Part shown: positions 17,595 through 26,348 of the stretch, piece by piece
Layout: each line of letters starts with the position of its first letter
Numbering within the stretch: position 1 is the first letter of the stretch
NCBI GenBank assembly: GCA_944384265.1
Contig: CALWSR010000004.1
Coordinates: forward strand, 1-64,000
Direction of reading: 5' to 3'
DNA: 64,000 bases
DNA from: an uncultured Clostridia bacterium
GTDB taxonomy: Bacteria; Bacillota; Clostridia; Lachnospirales; Anaerotignaceae
The notes under the pieces: generated by a model
Seen by the model: only the letters and a program-made list of their open reading frames with translations
What the model was told of the DNA's origin: nothing
Database searches by the model: none
Made by a program: the position numbers and the translations under genes

Positions 17595-18551
17595 TTATAG
17601 CTGGGCTTTTTCATTTGTAAAAATAGGATTGACATGAATCATAATATGTTTGATATTTGAAAAGTTTTTTTCTACCCCATCATGAACACTTTCTGCAATG
17701 TCGTGAGCCTCCTTTAACAGCTTGTTACCGTCTATGGCAATTTCGGCGTCAATGTATATTTTATTGCCAAACATTCTGGTTTTCAGCATATCCAAATGCA
17801 TGACACCCTCCTGGGCCATGATGTAATCAGAGATTTTGTTTTCATATTCCTCATTGCAGGAGGTATCCAACATTTTAACAAGGGCGTCCTTTAAAATGTC
17901 ATAGGCCACTTTAAAAATACATAAACAAATGATAACGCTTGCAGCAGGGTCTAATATGGGAAAGCCCAGCATAGCACCTGCAATGCCTATCATAGAGCCA
18001 ATGGAAGAAAGGGCATCAGAACGATGGTGCCATGCATCTGCCATAAAGGCATCAGAATTTAATATTTTGGCATAATGACGAGTGTACCAAAACATGGCCT
18101 CTTTTGTCAAAATGGAAACCACAGCGGCTGCAAGTGCAATTTTACCGGGTATGGCAATGTGATGATAATTGCCGGCCAATATTTTTTCCATGCCCACAAA
18201 GCCAATGCTGACACTGGTAAAGAGCAAAATTATGCCCAATATCAAAGAGGCCACACATTCCATTCTTTCATGGCCATAGGGATGGGATTTATCTGCCTGA
18301 CGGCAGGAAAACTTTACGCCAATCAATGCAATGGCTGTTGCAAAAATATCCGACATAGAGTGTATGGCATCAGAAACCATTGCTCCTGAGCAGCCTATGA
18401 TACCGGCAAAAAGCTTAAATATGGTTAAAACAATATTGCCTCCAATGCCTATGATAGAAATGCGGTGTATGATTTGTTTTTGTTGAGAATGTACATGGTT
18501 TTGGCATTGTTTTTCTGCAGTAAAGGATTTCATTAAATTTTTGCTGTTCAT
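17595..18551 (-). CDS. Cation diffusion facilitator (CDF) metal exporter, probably Ni/Co (or Fe)
   Basis: CDF proteins export divalent metals in exchange for protons. The 318-residue protein shows the transmembrane metal sites SDAIHSMSDIFAT (residues 60-72, HxxxD) and ADAWHHRSDALSS in the fifth helix (HxxxD), the SHPYGHERME loop, and a C-terminal cytoplasmic ferredoxin-like domain ending in MIHVNP. The N-terminus has a few His residues. Its leader contains a NiCo-type riboswitch with terminator, so Ni2+/Co2+ (or Fe2+, reported for some members of that class) are the likely substrates rather than zinc. Confidence 0.9.
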   Translation of the reverse strand: MNSKNLMKSFTAEKQCQNHVHSQQKQIIHRISIIGIGGNIVLTIFKLFAGIIGCSGAMVSDAIHSMSDIFATAIALIGVKFSCRQADKSHPYGHERMECVASLILGIILLFTSVSIGFVGMEKILAGNYHHIAIPGKIALAAAVVSILTKEAMFWYTRHYAKILNSDAFMADAWHHRSDALSSIGSMIGIAGAMLGFPILDPAASVIICLCIFKVAYDILKDALVKMLDTSCNEEYENKISDYIMAQEGVMHLDMLKTRMFGNKIYIDAEIAIDGNKLLKEAHDIAESVHDGVEKNFSNIKHIMIHVNPIFTNEKAQL

Positions 18552-18605
18552 AAATATAACCTCCCGTTTTATAATAGCCCTGCCATTTTATAGGAAATAA
18601 AAAAA

Positions 18606-18703
18606 CACACCTATGGAACATACTACTGTCCCACAGATGTGCATTCATCTGCTGCCGAAAAACGGCCCGGCCCCATAAATCAAATAATTTATGGCCTGTT
18701 CAG
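18606..18703 (-). promoter_or_regulatory. NiCo (czcD-type) riboswitch with terminator
   Basis: Read on the minus strand from 18703, the leader has ACAGG (18699-18695) followed by stems CCATAAAT/ATTTATGG, GCCG/CGGC and CAGATG/CATCTG and then GGGACAG (18632-18626). The conserved ACAGG and GGGACAG flanking a four-way junction are the signature of the NiCo class. The 3' strand CACATCTGTGGGA can instead pair with TTCCATAGGTGTG, followed by seven T residues. That terminator uses the aptamer's conserved bases, so metal binding should allow read-through into the CDF gene. Confidence 0.85.
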
Positions 18704-18744
18704 TTTGTACTGTAAAATGCAGTGCAAAAATTCTACTATAATAT

Positions 18745-18773
18745 AGTATATGATAAAATCCAAAATTTGTCAA
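18745..18773 (-). promoter_or_regulatory. Promoter of the riboswitch-CDF transcript
   Basis: On the minus strand TTGACA (18773-18768) and TATACT (18750-18745) are exactly 17 bp apart, placing the transcription start just before the aptamer. Confidence 0.85.
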
Positions 18774-18955
18774 CCAAAATAAAATTTGTATAGAAAATGA
18801 TTTTTTGAAAAAGAAAGGCAGGGGATACCAAAATGGCAGCAAAATATATTTTACGGTCCCATATCTATTTTTGTTAAAAATAGTATTTAGATTTAGCATA
18901 TTTTGGACGATAATAAATATAGAAAGCAATGGTGTAAAGAGGAGAACAATGATTT

Positions 18956-20035
18956 ATGAAAAAATTTTTGCCAAAAATAGCCCTATTTTGTTTTGCAATG
19001 CTGCTGCTGACTGGCTGTCAGCAAAATACAGCACAGCAGCAATCATCTCAGGAAAAAACAGAAGCCTATAAGCTTTCGGCATTTTCCATGCCTCTTCAAA
19101 CAGAGTATATATATGACTATTTAGGAATGAGCTTTTCTTTGGGGCAGGAGGTCAATGAGGAGCTGGAAGAGGGCAGCTTAATGATGTATTTGGATGCAGG
19201 ATATGACCAAAGTACACAGGAACTGCTGTATGCCAGACAGATGATATTATTTGTGCCAAAGGAGGACAGGGCAAAAACATGGCATACCACAGAAGAAGTG
19301 AAGCAGTGGAGAGAAAATGCACAATGCTTTGGCTCCATAGGCATTTATAAAAGAAGTGTTTTGGAGGCAGAGGATATCTCTGCATTGACCCATTGCACCG
19401 AAAACAAAAATATAGGAGAAACCCCTGACGGTACATGGCAATATTATATTAGCAGCAATGATATTGCACAGGTACAGCAGGCAGTAGAAAGATTTCGCAA
19501 AACACTTGTGACAATATATGACATGACGCCCTTTGAGCAGGGAGTCAATATTTTTGCACAGGCCAGAAAAACAGAAGAAAATATAGGTGATATACAAACC
19601 ACAGACATTTATGGCAATGCTGTCACAAAGGATATTTTTGCAAATTATGATATAACCCTGGTCAATTTGTTTACAACAGATTGTTCTCCCTGCATAGAGC
19701 AGATTCCTCAGCTGGAGGCATTGAAAAATGAAATGGAGTCTATACAAATCATAGGCATTGTATATGATGCCATGGGAAAAGATGGTGCAAACCAGGAGGT
19801 TATAGAAAAAGCAAAACAATTACACCAGCAGTTAGGTGTCACATATGATTTTATCATCCCCGACCAGATTTTGATGGAGGGAAGGCTAAAGGGAGTTACT
19901 GCATTTCCTGAAACATTTTTGGTAGACAGCCAAGGCAATATTGTGGAAGGATATTATTTAGGAGCAAGGCCAAAAGAGGACTGGATAGAAATATTGCAGC
20001 AAAATTTATACAAAGGAGCAGATGAAAATGAGTGA
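18956..20035 (+). CDS. TlpA/ResA-like thiol-disulfide lipoprotein
   Basis: The 359-residue protein has a lipoprotein signal (LLLTGC, Cys about 21). Residues about 40-190 form a domain I cannot name. The C-terminal ~150 residues are a thioredoxin fold of the TlpA/ResA/AhpC-TSA type, with VNLFTTDCSPCIEQIPQLE holding the CxxC (CSPC) and a later VTAFPETFLVD with the cis-Pro loop. It is probably an extracytoplasmic membrane-anchored redox protein. The last codons overlap the next small gene, so the two form an operon. Confidence 0.82.
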   Translation: MKKFLPKIALFCFAMLLLTGCQQNTAQQQSSQEKTEAYKLSAFSMPLQTEYIYDYLGMSFSLGQEVNEELEEGSLMMYLDAGYDQSTQELLYARQMILFVPKEDRAKTWHTTEEVKQWRENAQCFGSIGIYKRSVLEAEDISALTHCTENKNIGETPDGTWQYYISSNDIAQVQQAVERFRKTLVTIYDMTPFEQGVNIFAQARKTEENIGDIQTTDIYGNAVTKDIFANYDITLVNLFTTDCSPCIEQIPQLEALKNEMESIQIIGIVYDAMGKDGANQEVIEKAKQLHQQLGVTYDFIIPDQILMEGRLKGVTAFPETFLVDSQGNIVEGYYLGARPKEDWIEILQQNLYKGADENE

Positions 20036-20156
20036 AAAACAAAAATTTTTAACAAAAAGTACAATAGGCATGATTTTAATTGCCATCGGTTTTGCATTAT
20101 TTGTATACAGCATTTTGCGGGGAGAAGTATCTTTGCTGTTTGAACAGATTTTTTAA
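20028..20156 (+). CDS. Small single-span membrane protein, possibly truncated
   Basis: A 42-residue frame starts at ATG 20028, overlapping the TlpA-like gene by eight bases, with the RBS AAAGGAG inside that gene. It has one hydrophobic helix (GMILIAIGFALFVYSIL) followed by RGEVSLLFEQIF. In related clusters I recall a small protein of the CD1871A type with the same RGEV turn followed by a CxxC tail. Here the tail is absent and a MITE starts 18 bases later, so the gene may have lost its end. Moderate confidence that it is translated. Confidence 0.55.
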   Translation: MSEKQKFLTKSTIGMILIAIGFALFVYSILRGEVSLLFEQIF

Positions 20157-20173
20157 AGCAAGTCATAAAAAGA

Positions 20174-20325
20174 GAGGGGCAGTTGCAAAATAGCCCACTG
20201 AAATAATGGTGTACAAAAACCGGTTGCTTTTGAGCAAATTCCACTCAGAAAACAGCCGGTTTTTTATGATTTTCAAAAATTCTTTGTGCAAGCTGCTACT
20301 GTAATTTCATTTTGCAACCGCTCCT
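20174..20325 (-). repeat. MITE-like element, copy C (best preserved)
   Basis: About 150 bp bounded by imperfect terminal inverted repeats: AGGGGCAGTTGCAAAATA at the left and, reverse-complemented, GGAGCGGTTGCAAAATGA at the right. Such ends resemble IS6-family terminal repeats (GGxxCTGTTGCAAA). The centre is an imperfect palindrome with AACCGG arms. There is no coding capacity. Two further copies lie at 903-1045 and 10606-10696 in inverse orientation. It sits between a truncated-looking small gene and the 3' end of spoIVA. Confidence 0.7.
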
Positions 20326-20367
20326 TTTTTGTATCAGTAAAATTATAGATTAGATACAATGTTATTT

Positions 20368-21846
20368 TTATAGTATGATACAGATAAGTCCTCCACTTCC
20401 TTCGTTTACAATTTTTTGCAGTGTTTCCTGCAGCTTCATTTGCGCCTCCTCCGGCATTCTGTATATTTTATTTTGCATACCATCGCTTACCATGGAGTGC
20501 AGAGTTCTGCCAAATATGTTTAAATCCCATATTTTTTGAGGGTTCACGTCATAATCCTGTATGAGGCTGTCTATAAATTCTTTGGACTGTTCTTCATTTC
20601 CAATAATAGGAGAGACCTCTGTTTCGATATCTGCTTTAATCATATGAATGGATTCGCCCTTTGCCTTCAATTTAATGCCAAAGCGGGAGCCTTGTTTGAA
20701 TACCTCCGGCTGCTCCAGCTTGATTTCTTCAAACACAGGAGATACCACACCATATCCCTTTCTTTTTACATCATCTAATGCGCATGAAATTTTGTCATAT
20801 TTCTTTTTCACATCAGAAAGCATTTTGATTGTGGAAATAAGCTGAGAATCGTTTTCAATGGGCATATCAATGGTTTCGCTTAATATTTTGAAAAATAGAT
20901 TTTCGTTTACAGAAAGAGCAATGTCAATGGCGCCTTCTCCCAGCATAATGCCGTCTGTATATGCTTTTTTTATGTAGTCGTTTTGTTCCAGCCCATTTAG
21001 ATTTTCTTTTACATCTGTGAGCTTTTCCACAGAATGCATAAAATCCTTTAAATTGTTTATGATGCTTTGTTTTAGCCAGTGGCTTTCATCCAATGTTTCA
21101 ATCCATGTGGGAAAGTGGAATCGAATTTCCCGCATAGGAAATTCATAAAGCACTTTTTCTAATATAGATTTAATATCCTCGCTTTTTAGCTGTGCGCAGT
21201 TGACAGCCATGACAGCAACACCATATTTTTCTGACAATGCCTGCTGCAATGCAGCTGTTTCATCACTGTAAGGTCTGGCAGTGTTTAATAACACCACAAA
21301 GGGCTTTCCGATTTGTTTCAGCTCATCAATGACACGTTCTTCGGCCTGCTCATAGCTTTGACGAGGCAAATCCGTTACAGAGCCGTCTGTGGTGATGACA
21401 ATGCCAATTGTGGAATGGTCTGTGATGACTTTTTTTGTGCCAAGCTCTGCTGCCTCCAAAAAGGGCATGGCTTCTTTGGACCAGGGTGTATTTACCATAC
21501 GAGGCTGCTCCTCCTCCATATGCCCCTCTGCACCAGGTACAATGTAGCCAACACAGTCAATCATACGCACTTTTAAATGCACATCATCCCCCACTGTGAT
21601 GGCCACCGCTTCATTTGGCACAAATTTTGGCTCCGTTGTCATAATATTTTTGCCGGAAGCCGACTGAGGCAGTTCATCCTGCGCCCGTTCTCTGGCATAA
21701 GTGTTTTCGATATTGGGCAGCACAAGCAAATCCATAAAACGCTTAATAAACGTGGATTTTCCTGTGCGGACAGGACCCACAATACCTAAATAAACACAGC
21801 CGTCTGTGCGTTGGGCAATATCTTTATAGATATCATATTGTTCCAT
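20368..21846 (-). CDS. spoIVA: Stage IV sporulation protein A (spore coat morphogenetic ATPase)
   Basis: SpoIVA is the ATPase that polymerises on the outer forespore membrane and forms the base layer of the spore coat. The 492-residue length equals the usual size. The Walker A motif is GPVRTGKST (residues about 24-32), the Walker B region lies around VRMIDCVGY, and the extreme C-terminus ends GGLICIIL, the hydrophobic tail needed for localisation by SpoVM. The ATG at 21846 with AAAGGAGG is chosen; an extension upstream lacks the family's sequence. A sigma-E-like promoter precedes it. Confidence 0.97.
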   Translation of the reverse strand: MEQYDIYKDIAQRTDGCVYLGIVGPVRTGKSTFIKRFMDLLVLPNIENTYARERAQDELPQSASGKNIMTTEPKFVPNEAVAITVGDDVHLKVRMIDCVGYIVPGAEGHMEEEQPRMVNTPWSKEAMPFLEAAELGTKKVITDHSTIGIVITTDGSVTDLPRQSYEQAEERVIDELKQIGKPFVVLLNTARPYSDETAALQQALSEKYGVAVMAVNCAQLKSEDIKSILEKVLYEFPMREIRFHFPTWIETLDESHWLKQSIINNLKDFMHSVEKLTDVKENLNGLEQNDYIKKAYTDGIMLGEGAIDIALSVNENLFFKILSETIDMPIENDSQLISTIKMLSDVKKKYDKISCALDDVKRKGYGVVSPVFEEIKLEQPEVFKQGSRFGIKLKAKGESIHMIKADIETEVSPIIGNEEQSKEFIDSLIQDYDVNPQKIWDLNIFGRTLHSMVSDGMQNKIYRMPEEAQMKLQETLQKIVNEGSGGLICIIL

Positions 21847-21887
21847 AACAAAACCTCCTTTTATTTTTAAATGTATCCATACAATGC

Positions 21888-21916
21888 AGTATATGAAAAA
21901 ATGAGCCATGATATGC
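21888..21916 (-). promoter_or_regulatory. Probable sigma-E promoter of spoIVA
   Basis: On the minus strand GCATAT (21916-21911) and CATATACT (21895-21888) are about 15 bp apart, close to the sigma-E consensus (ATA at -35, CATACAxT at -10). In Bacillus spoIVA is known to be sigma-E dependent. Confidence 0.5.
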
Positions 21917-22167
21917 TTTTGTTTTATGTACAAAAAAAATAAATTGTAGAAAAAAGAGGATTTTTCTTTTAAAAACACAAAATATGTGGTATAAAGGTAA
22001 TAATTGTATCAATTTGTCATGAACCTTATGAAAAAGAAATGAAGTAAAATATTTGAAAAATATTTATTGTGTGGTATGATTTTTTAACAATTTATACAGT
22101 ATATGAAAAAATTAAAATGTTTTTGTAAAGATTTATTAAAAATTTGTCATAATTCTGTAATTTTGGG

Positions 22168-22196
22168 TTTACCTATACAAAAAAATATATTATAAT
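22168..22196 (+). promoter_or_regulatory. Promoter of the HlyD-to-divIVA cluster
   Basis: TTTACC (22168-22173) and TATAAT (22191-22196) are 17 bp apart, about 40 bp before the first gene. Confidence 0.65.
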
Positions 22197-22235
22197 AAGG
22201 AAATGCCAAAATACGCAATGTAAAGGAGGGTATTT

Positions 22236-23867
22236 ATGGCAGGAAGCACTTCTTCCAAAAAAAGAAGACAACCAAAGAAAAAAGTAGGAAACCAAAATCA
22301 TAAAAAAGCTTCTGTGCAGCAAAACAGAAAAAAAGCACCTCCTCGGCCTGCAAAAAATGGTCAGGCACCGGTGCCAAGCAAAAAAAGAAAAAATGTGCCA
22401 AGCAGAAAGCTGCCTGCACCCAAGGGCAGCTACAAGGCACTGACCATTATTGTATTTTTACTTTTTACAATGTATCTTTGCGGTTACATATGGGTGTTTT
22501 TAAACAAACCCTCTGTGCCTATGGAGGTCGTAAGCTATGGCAGCATAGAAAGCCCTTCTTCATTGGAGGGGTTGATTGTGAGAGAGGAATATACTGTAAT
22601 AAGCGACAGAGCAGGTATGCCTACCTATGCTTATTCAGAGCTGGAAAAGGTTCCTAAAAATGAAATCATATGTACCATAAGAGATGAAGAAACCTCTCAA
22701 ATTATAGAAGAAAAAATAAATAGTATTGACAAGGACATTTTAAAAAATCTGCAAAAACGCAGCGACCTTTCTATTTTTCAGGAGGATGTTTCCAGAATCG
22801 AAAGCAATATAGACCAGCTGATGGGGGCTTATAACGGAAAATTTATAGAAGAGGATATTATGGACATTGCTTCTTTAAAAAATCAGATTTCTTCTGAAAT
22901 GAATCAAAGAACAGAAATTTGGCTGACAGAAAATGTGGAGAGTGTTGAGCAGCTTTCTCAGGAAAAAAGCCAGTATGAGCAGCAGCTGGCAAAAAGTGTT
23001 TCCAGCATAAGGGCTGAAGAAGGCGGTATACTTTCCTTTCAGATAGACGGGCAGGAAAATGTTTTGACCCCTGAAAATCTGGACGCCATAGAACAAAAAC
23101 AGGTTTCAACACAAATTACACCAAAATATCTTTCCAAAACGGGAGCTGTGAAAGAAAATGAAGTGCTTTTTAAAATTGTAACAAGCAATAATTGGTATAT
23201 CGTTTCTTATTTGCCGCCGGAAGTGGTGAGCGGCTGGAATGAAAATGATACCAAATATTTATATACAACAGTAGATGATGAAGAAAAAAGAATTCCTGTA
23301 ACGGTGCAGACCCTTTCTGTCAATGAAAAGGAAGCCAGAGTGGTTTTTTTGGTCACTCAGGATATATTAAGCTTCATTGGACAGCGCAACATTTCTTTTC
23401 GTGTACAAAGTACTTCTTTGGAGGGCATCAAAATACCCAACAATGCTATTGTAGAAAAAACAGTTTTGAAAATTCCCATAGACTGTGTTGTAGAAAGCAT
23501 GGGGCAAGAGGGTGTTTTGAAAATGACAAACGGAAGAGGAGAGTTTATTGCACTGGAATTTACAAGATATAGCAGGTCAGAGGGATTTGCTTATGTTGTG
23601 CAGGATTTTAGCAGTTTAAAGGTGGGCGATGTGATAGCGGAAGGCACCGGTGAAAATGCCGGCACCTATACCATAAGCGAGGTAGAAACCATGCAGGGCG
23701 TTTTTGTGGGAAACAGCTCCATAGCAAAGTTTACTGCCATTACCATCATTGGACAAAATGAAGAATATACCATTGTCAGCCCGGGCAGCAGCTCTTATGA
23801 ATTGCAGGCCTATGACACAATCGTTTCCGATGCAAAAAATATTGGTGAAAACCAAACATTGTATTAA
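22236..23867 (+). CDS. HlyD-family periplasmic-adaptor-like membrane protein
   Basis: The 543-residue protein has a very basic N-terminus of about 65 residues rich in Lys, Arg and Gln, then one membrane helix (TIIVFLLFTMYLCGYIWVFL). After it come a beta-barrel/lipoyl region (SSLEGLIVREEYTV...), a coiled-coil hairpin (about 165-260) and a second barrel part. This is the layout of HlyD/RND adaptor proteins. In clostridial genomes such a protein commonly opens the yggS-sepF cluster, so it probably acts in envelope or division functions rather than export. No transporter partner is nearby. Confidence 0.72.
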   Translation: MAGSTSSKKRRQPKKKVGNQNHKKASVQQNRKKAPPRPAKNGQAPVPSKKRKNVPSRKLPAPKGSYKALTIIVFLLFTMYLCGYIWVFLNKPSVPMEVVSYGSIESPSSLEGLIVREEYTVISDRAGMPTYAYSELEKVPKNEIICTIRDEETSQIIEEKINSIDKDILKNLQKRSDLSIFQEDVSRIESNIDQLMGAYNGKFIEEDIMDIASLKNQISSEMNQRTEIWLTENVESVEQLSQEKSQYEQQLAKSVSSIRAEEGGILSFQIDGQENVLTPENLDAIEQKQVSTQITPKYLSKTGAVKENEVLFKIVTSNNWYIVSYLPPEVVSGWNENDTKYLYTTVDDEEKRIPVTVQTLSVNEKEARVVFLVTQDILSFIGQRNISFRVQSTSLEGIKIPNNAIVEKTVLKIPIDCVVESMGQEGVLKMTNGRGEFIALEFTRYSRSEGFAYVVQDFSSLKVGDVIAEGTGENAGTYTISEVETMQGVFVGNSSIAKFTAITIIGQNEEYTIVSPGSSSYELQAYDTIVSDAKNIGENQTLY

Positions 23868-23906
23868 CATACAATCAAAAAGTGTTTTGAAGAAGGGATG
23901 GGGAAA

Positions 23907-24608
23907 ATGGGAGAAATTCAGCAAAACATAGACCAAATTCAAGAAAGAATAGCGGCTGCGGCACAAAAAAGCGGCAGAAAAAAAGAGGACATTCTTTTGC
24001 TGGCTGTCAGTAAAACCATTGATGCAGCACGCATAAAAGAAGCAGTGCAGTATGGTTTAAAGGAGCTGGGGGAAAATAAGGTACAGGAGATTTTGCAAAA
24101 ATACGAACCATTGGGAAAGGATGTGAAATGGCATTTTATTGGACATTTGCAAACAAATAAGGTAAAATATATTATTGATAAAGTGACGCTGATTCATTCG
24201 GTAGAAAGCTTGAAGCTGGCAGAAGAAATCAATAAAAGAGCCAAACAGATAAATAAGGTGATGGATATTTTGATAGAGGTGAATATGGAAGGGGAGCAAA
24301 GCAAATTTGGCGTCCCGCCAAAGGAGGCCCTTTCGTTGATACAAAAGATTGCCCCTTTAGACAGCGTTCGTATCAGAGGACTGATGACAGTAGCGCCTTT
24401 TGTTGAAAATTCGGAGGAAAACAGAGAATGTTTCAGAAGAATGAGGCAATTATTGGTTGACATTAACCAAGAAAAAATTGATAATGTATGTATGGATATT
24501 TTATCAATGGGTATGTCTAATGATTTTGAAGTGGCCATTGAAGAGGGCGCAACCATTGTAAGAGTGGGAACAAGTATTTTTGGCAAAAGAATTTATCCAC
24601 AAAAATAA
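23907..24608 (+). CDS. yggS: YggS-family PLP homeostasis protein
   Basis: This PLP-binding protein (COG0325) has no firmly known catalytic reaction; it keeps pyridoxal phosphate and amino acid pools balanced. The 233-residue single-domain barrel shows LLAVSKTIDAARI (the Lys that binds PLP), LGENKVQEIL, WHFIGHLQTNKVKYI, MGMSNDFEVAIEEGATIVRVGTSIFG. I choose ATG 23907 over 23898 because AAGAAGGG is then 9 bases away. It lies between the HlyD-like gene and sepF, the usual division-cluster position. Confidence 0.94.
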   Translation: MGEIQQNIDQIQERIAAAAQKSGRKKEDILLLAVSKTIDAARIKEAVQYGLKELGENKVQEILQKYEPLGKDVKWHFIGHLQTNKVKYIIDKVTLIHSVESLKLAEEINKRAKQINKVMDILIEVNMEGEQSKFGVPPKEALSLIQKIAPLDSVRIRGLMTVAPFVENSEENRECFRRMRQLLVDINQEKIDNVCMDILSMGMSNDFEVAIEEGATIVRVGTSIFGKRIYPQK

Positions 24609-24657
24609 AAAAAAGGATAGATATGGTGTCAAATAAGATATAGGAGGATTTTGTAAC

Positions 24658-25209
24658 GTGGCAAAGGTATTTGATAAGTTAAGAGATTTGATGTTTGGTG
24701 AATATGATGATGGGTATGACGAATATGACGAATATGATGGATATGACGACGATGAATATGAAAAAGAGGAAGTCCCTGTCCGTGAAACACGCCGCACAAC
24801 AACACATTTAAGAGATGTAAGCCGTGACAGAGAGCCGGAATATAGCTCACCCAGCAGCAGACGCTCTACTACAAGCAACAGAACAAATCCCAATGTGTAC
24901 AGCATTAATACAAATGTACAAATGCAAGTGGTTGTGATACAGCCGGAATGTTATGAGGATGCACAACAGATTTGTGACCAGGTGAAAACAAAAAAACCGG
25001 TGGTTGTCAATTTGGAAAGGGTGGAATACCCCATTGCACAAAGAATTATGGACTTTTTGAGCGGTACCTGCTATTCTTTGGAGGGCAGTATACAAAGAGT
25101 GGCAAACAACATTTTTATCATTGCTCCTGAAAATGTAGAAATTTCCGGCGAATTCAAAGAGGAACTGAAAAGCAGAAGCGTTGTGTTCCCTTGGGCCAGC
25201 AATAAATAA
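24658..25209 (+). CDS. sepF: Cell division protein SepF
   Basis: SepF binds the FtsZ C-terminus and membrane and helps shape the division septum. The 183-residue protein starts with an amphipathic helix (VFDKLRDLMFG), followed by a very acidic linker with repeated DEYD units, and a C-terminal SepF domain with VVVNLERVEYPIAQRIMDFLSG. The start is GTG 24658 after TAGGAGG. The linker is encoded by a run of near-identical GAATATGAC-type triplet blocks that may vary in number between strains. Confidence 0.95.
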   Translation: MAKVFDKLRDLMFGEYDDGYDEYDEYDGYDDDEYEKEEVPVRETRRTTTHLRDVSRDREPEYSSPSSRRSTTSNRTNPNVYSINTNVQMQVVVIQPECYEDAQQICDQVKTKKPVVVNLERVEYPIAQRIMDFLSGTCYSLEGSIQRVANNIFIIAPENVEISGEFKEELKSRSVVFPWASNK

Positions 25210-25236
25210 TAAAGGAAGGGAAGAAAAACAGATTAT

Positions 25237-25512
25237 ATGAGGATAATATTGATACAAGCAGTTGATATGTTTTTTGGATTGCTGGATTTTTTAATATTTG
25301 TCCGTGTGATACTTTCATGGATACCCATTGGGCGAGGCAATCCCATTATACAGCTTTTGTATACGCTGACAGAGCCTATTTTGGCTCCTATAAGGTCTTT
25401 GCTGAACAAATCTCCCCTGGGAGGTATGATGCTTGATTTTTCTGCTGTTTTTGCATTGATATTGTTATATTTTATCAGAGTATTGCTTTTAAATTTTTTA
25501 ATTGCTTACTAA
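25237..25512 (+). CDS. yggT: YggT-family membrane protein (YlmG)
   Basis: The 91-residue protein has two hydrophobic helices separated by the conserved loop SWIPIGRGNPIIQLLYTLTEPILAPIR. It belongs to the YggT/YlmG family, which is linked to division and, in plastids, to thylakoid and nucleoid organisation. It is located between sepF and ylmH as in most Firmicutes. The RBS is AAGGAAGG. Confidence 0.93.
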   Translation: MRIILIQAVDMFFGLLDFLIFVRVILSWIPIGRGNPIIQLLYTLTEPILAPIRSLLNKSPLGGMMLDFSAVFALILLYFIRVLLLNFLIAY

Positions 25513-25527
25513 ATCAGGATAAAAGCA

Positions 25528-26316
25528 GTGCAAAAGCAACAGTGGCTAAAACAAATGCCCCCGCAAGAGAGGCTTTTGTTTGCAAAGGTATTAGATGCGG
25601 CAAAAAGCAGCCAAAAAAATCATAAAAAAACAGCAACAGATTTTATAGACAAAGGAAAAAACGGCATTTTTTTAGAAAAAGCAAAATATATAAGGGATTT
25701 AAATGTAATGGCCTTTGGAGGAAATGCAGACTGTGAAAGACGTATGCTGGCGTTTGCGCCGGACTATATGGATTTGACAGAAAAGGATTTTCCCATCAAG
25801 GCAATACATATTACAAAAAACAAAAAGTTTGGACAAGCAGATTTAACCCACAGGGATTATTTAGGCTCTATACTGGCTTTAGGCATAGACAGAAGCAAAG
25901 TGGGAGACATATTGCTTTTGGAGGAGGAAGCCATATGCTACATTCATGAAGAACTGGCAGATTATGTTTGCATGGCATTGCAAAAGGTTTCCCGCACAAA
26001 TGTGAAAGCCTCTGTCAGCGATGTTTTTTCAGTGGCATTGCCCCAAAAGCAATGGCAGCAGCGTACCATAACAGTTGCTTCACTGCGTTTGGATGCAGTG
26101 GCGGCAGCAGCATTTCATTTGGCAAGGACAAAGATGCAGACGCTCATTGCGGCAGAAAGGGTGCAGGTGAATTGGAGTACTGTGACAAATGCGGCCTTTT
26201 TGTTAAAACAGGAGGATATGATATCCATAAGGGGCTTTGGACGTGTGAAGCTGTTTGAAATAGGCGGTGTGACAAAAAAAGACAGAATTTGTGTGATAGT
26301 GGGGCAGGAGAAATAA
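25528..26316 (+). CDS. ylmH: YlmH, S4-domain RNA-binding protein
   Basis: The 262-residue protein has the N-terminal YlmH domain and a C-terminal S4 RNA-binding domain (ITVASLRLDAVAAAAFHLART... to VQVNWSTVTNAAFLLKQEDMISIRGFGR). Work in Bacillus ties YlmH to ribosome-associated quality control, where it can support RqcH tailing; an rqcH gene is present at 57411. The start is GTG at 25528. It overlaps nothing but is tightly spaced after yggT. Confidence 0.92.
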   Translation: MQKQQWLKQMPPQERLLFAKVLDAAKSSQKNHKKTATDFIDKGKNGIFLEKAKYIRDLNVMAFGGNADCERRMLAFAPDYMDLTEKDFPIKAIHITKNKKFGQADLTHRDYLGSILALGIDRSKVGDILLLEEEAICYIHEELADYVCMALQKVSRTNVKASVSDVFSVALPQKQWQQRTITVASLRLDAVAAAAFHLARTKMQTLIAAERVQVNWSTVTNAAFLLKQEDMISIRGFGRVKLFEIGGVTKKDRICVIVGQEK

Positions 26317-26348
26317 CTGCCTTTGTTGGAGTAAGGGGGATTTATTTC

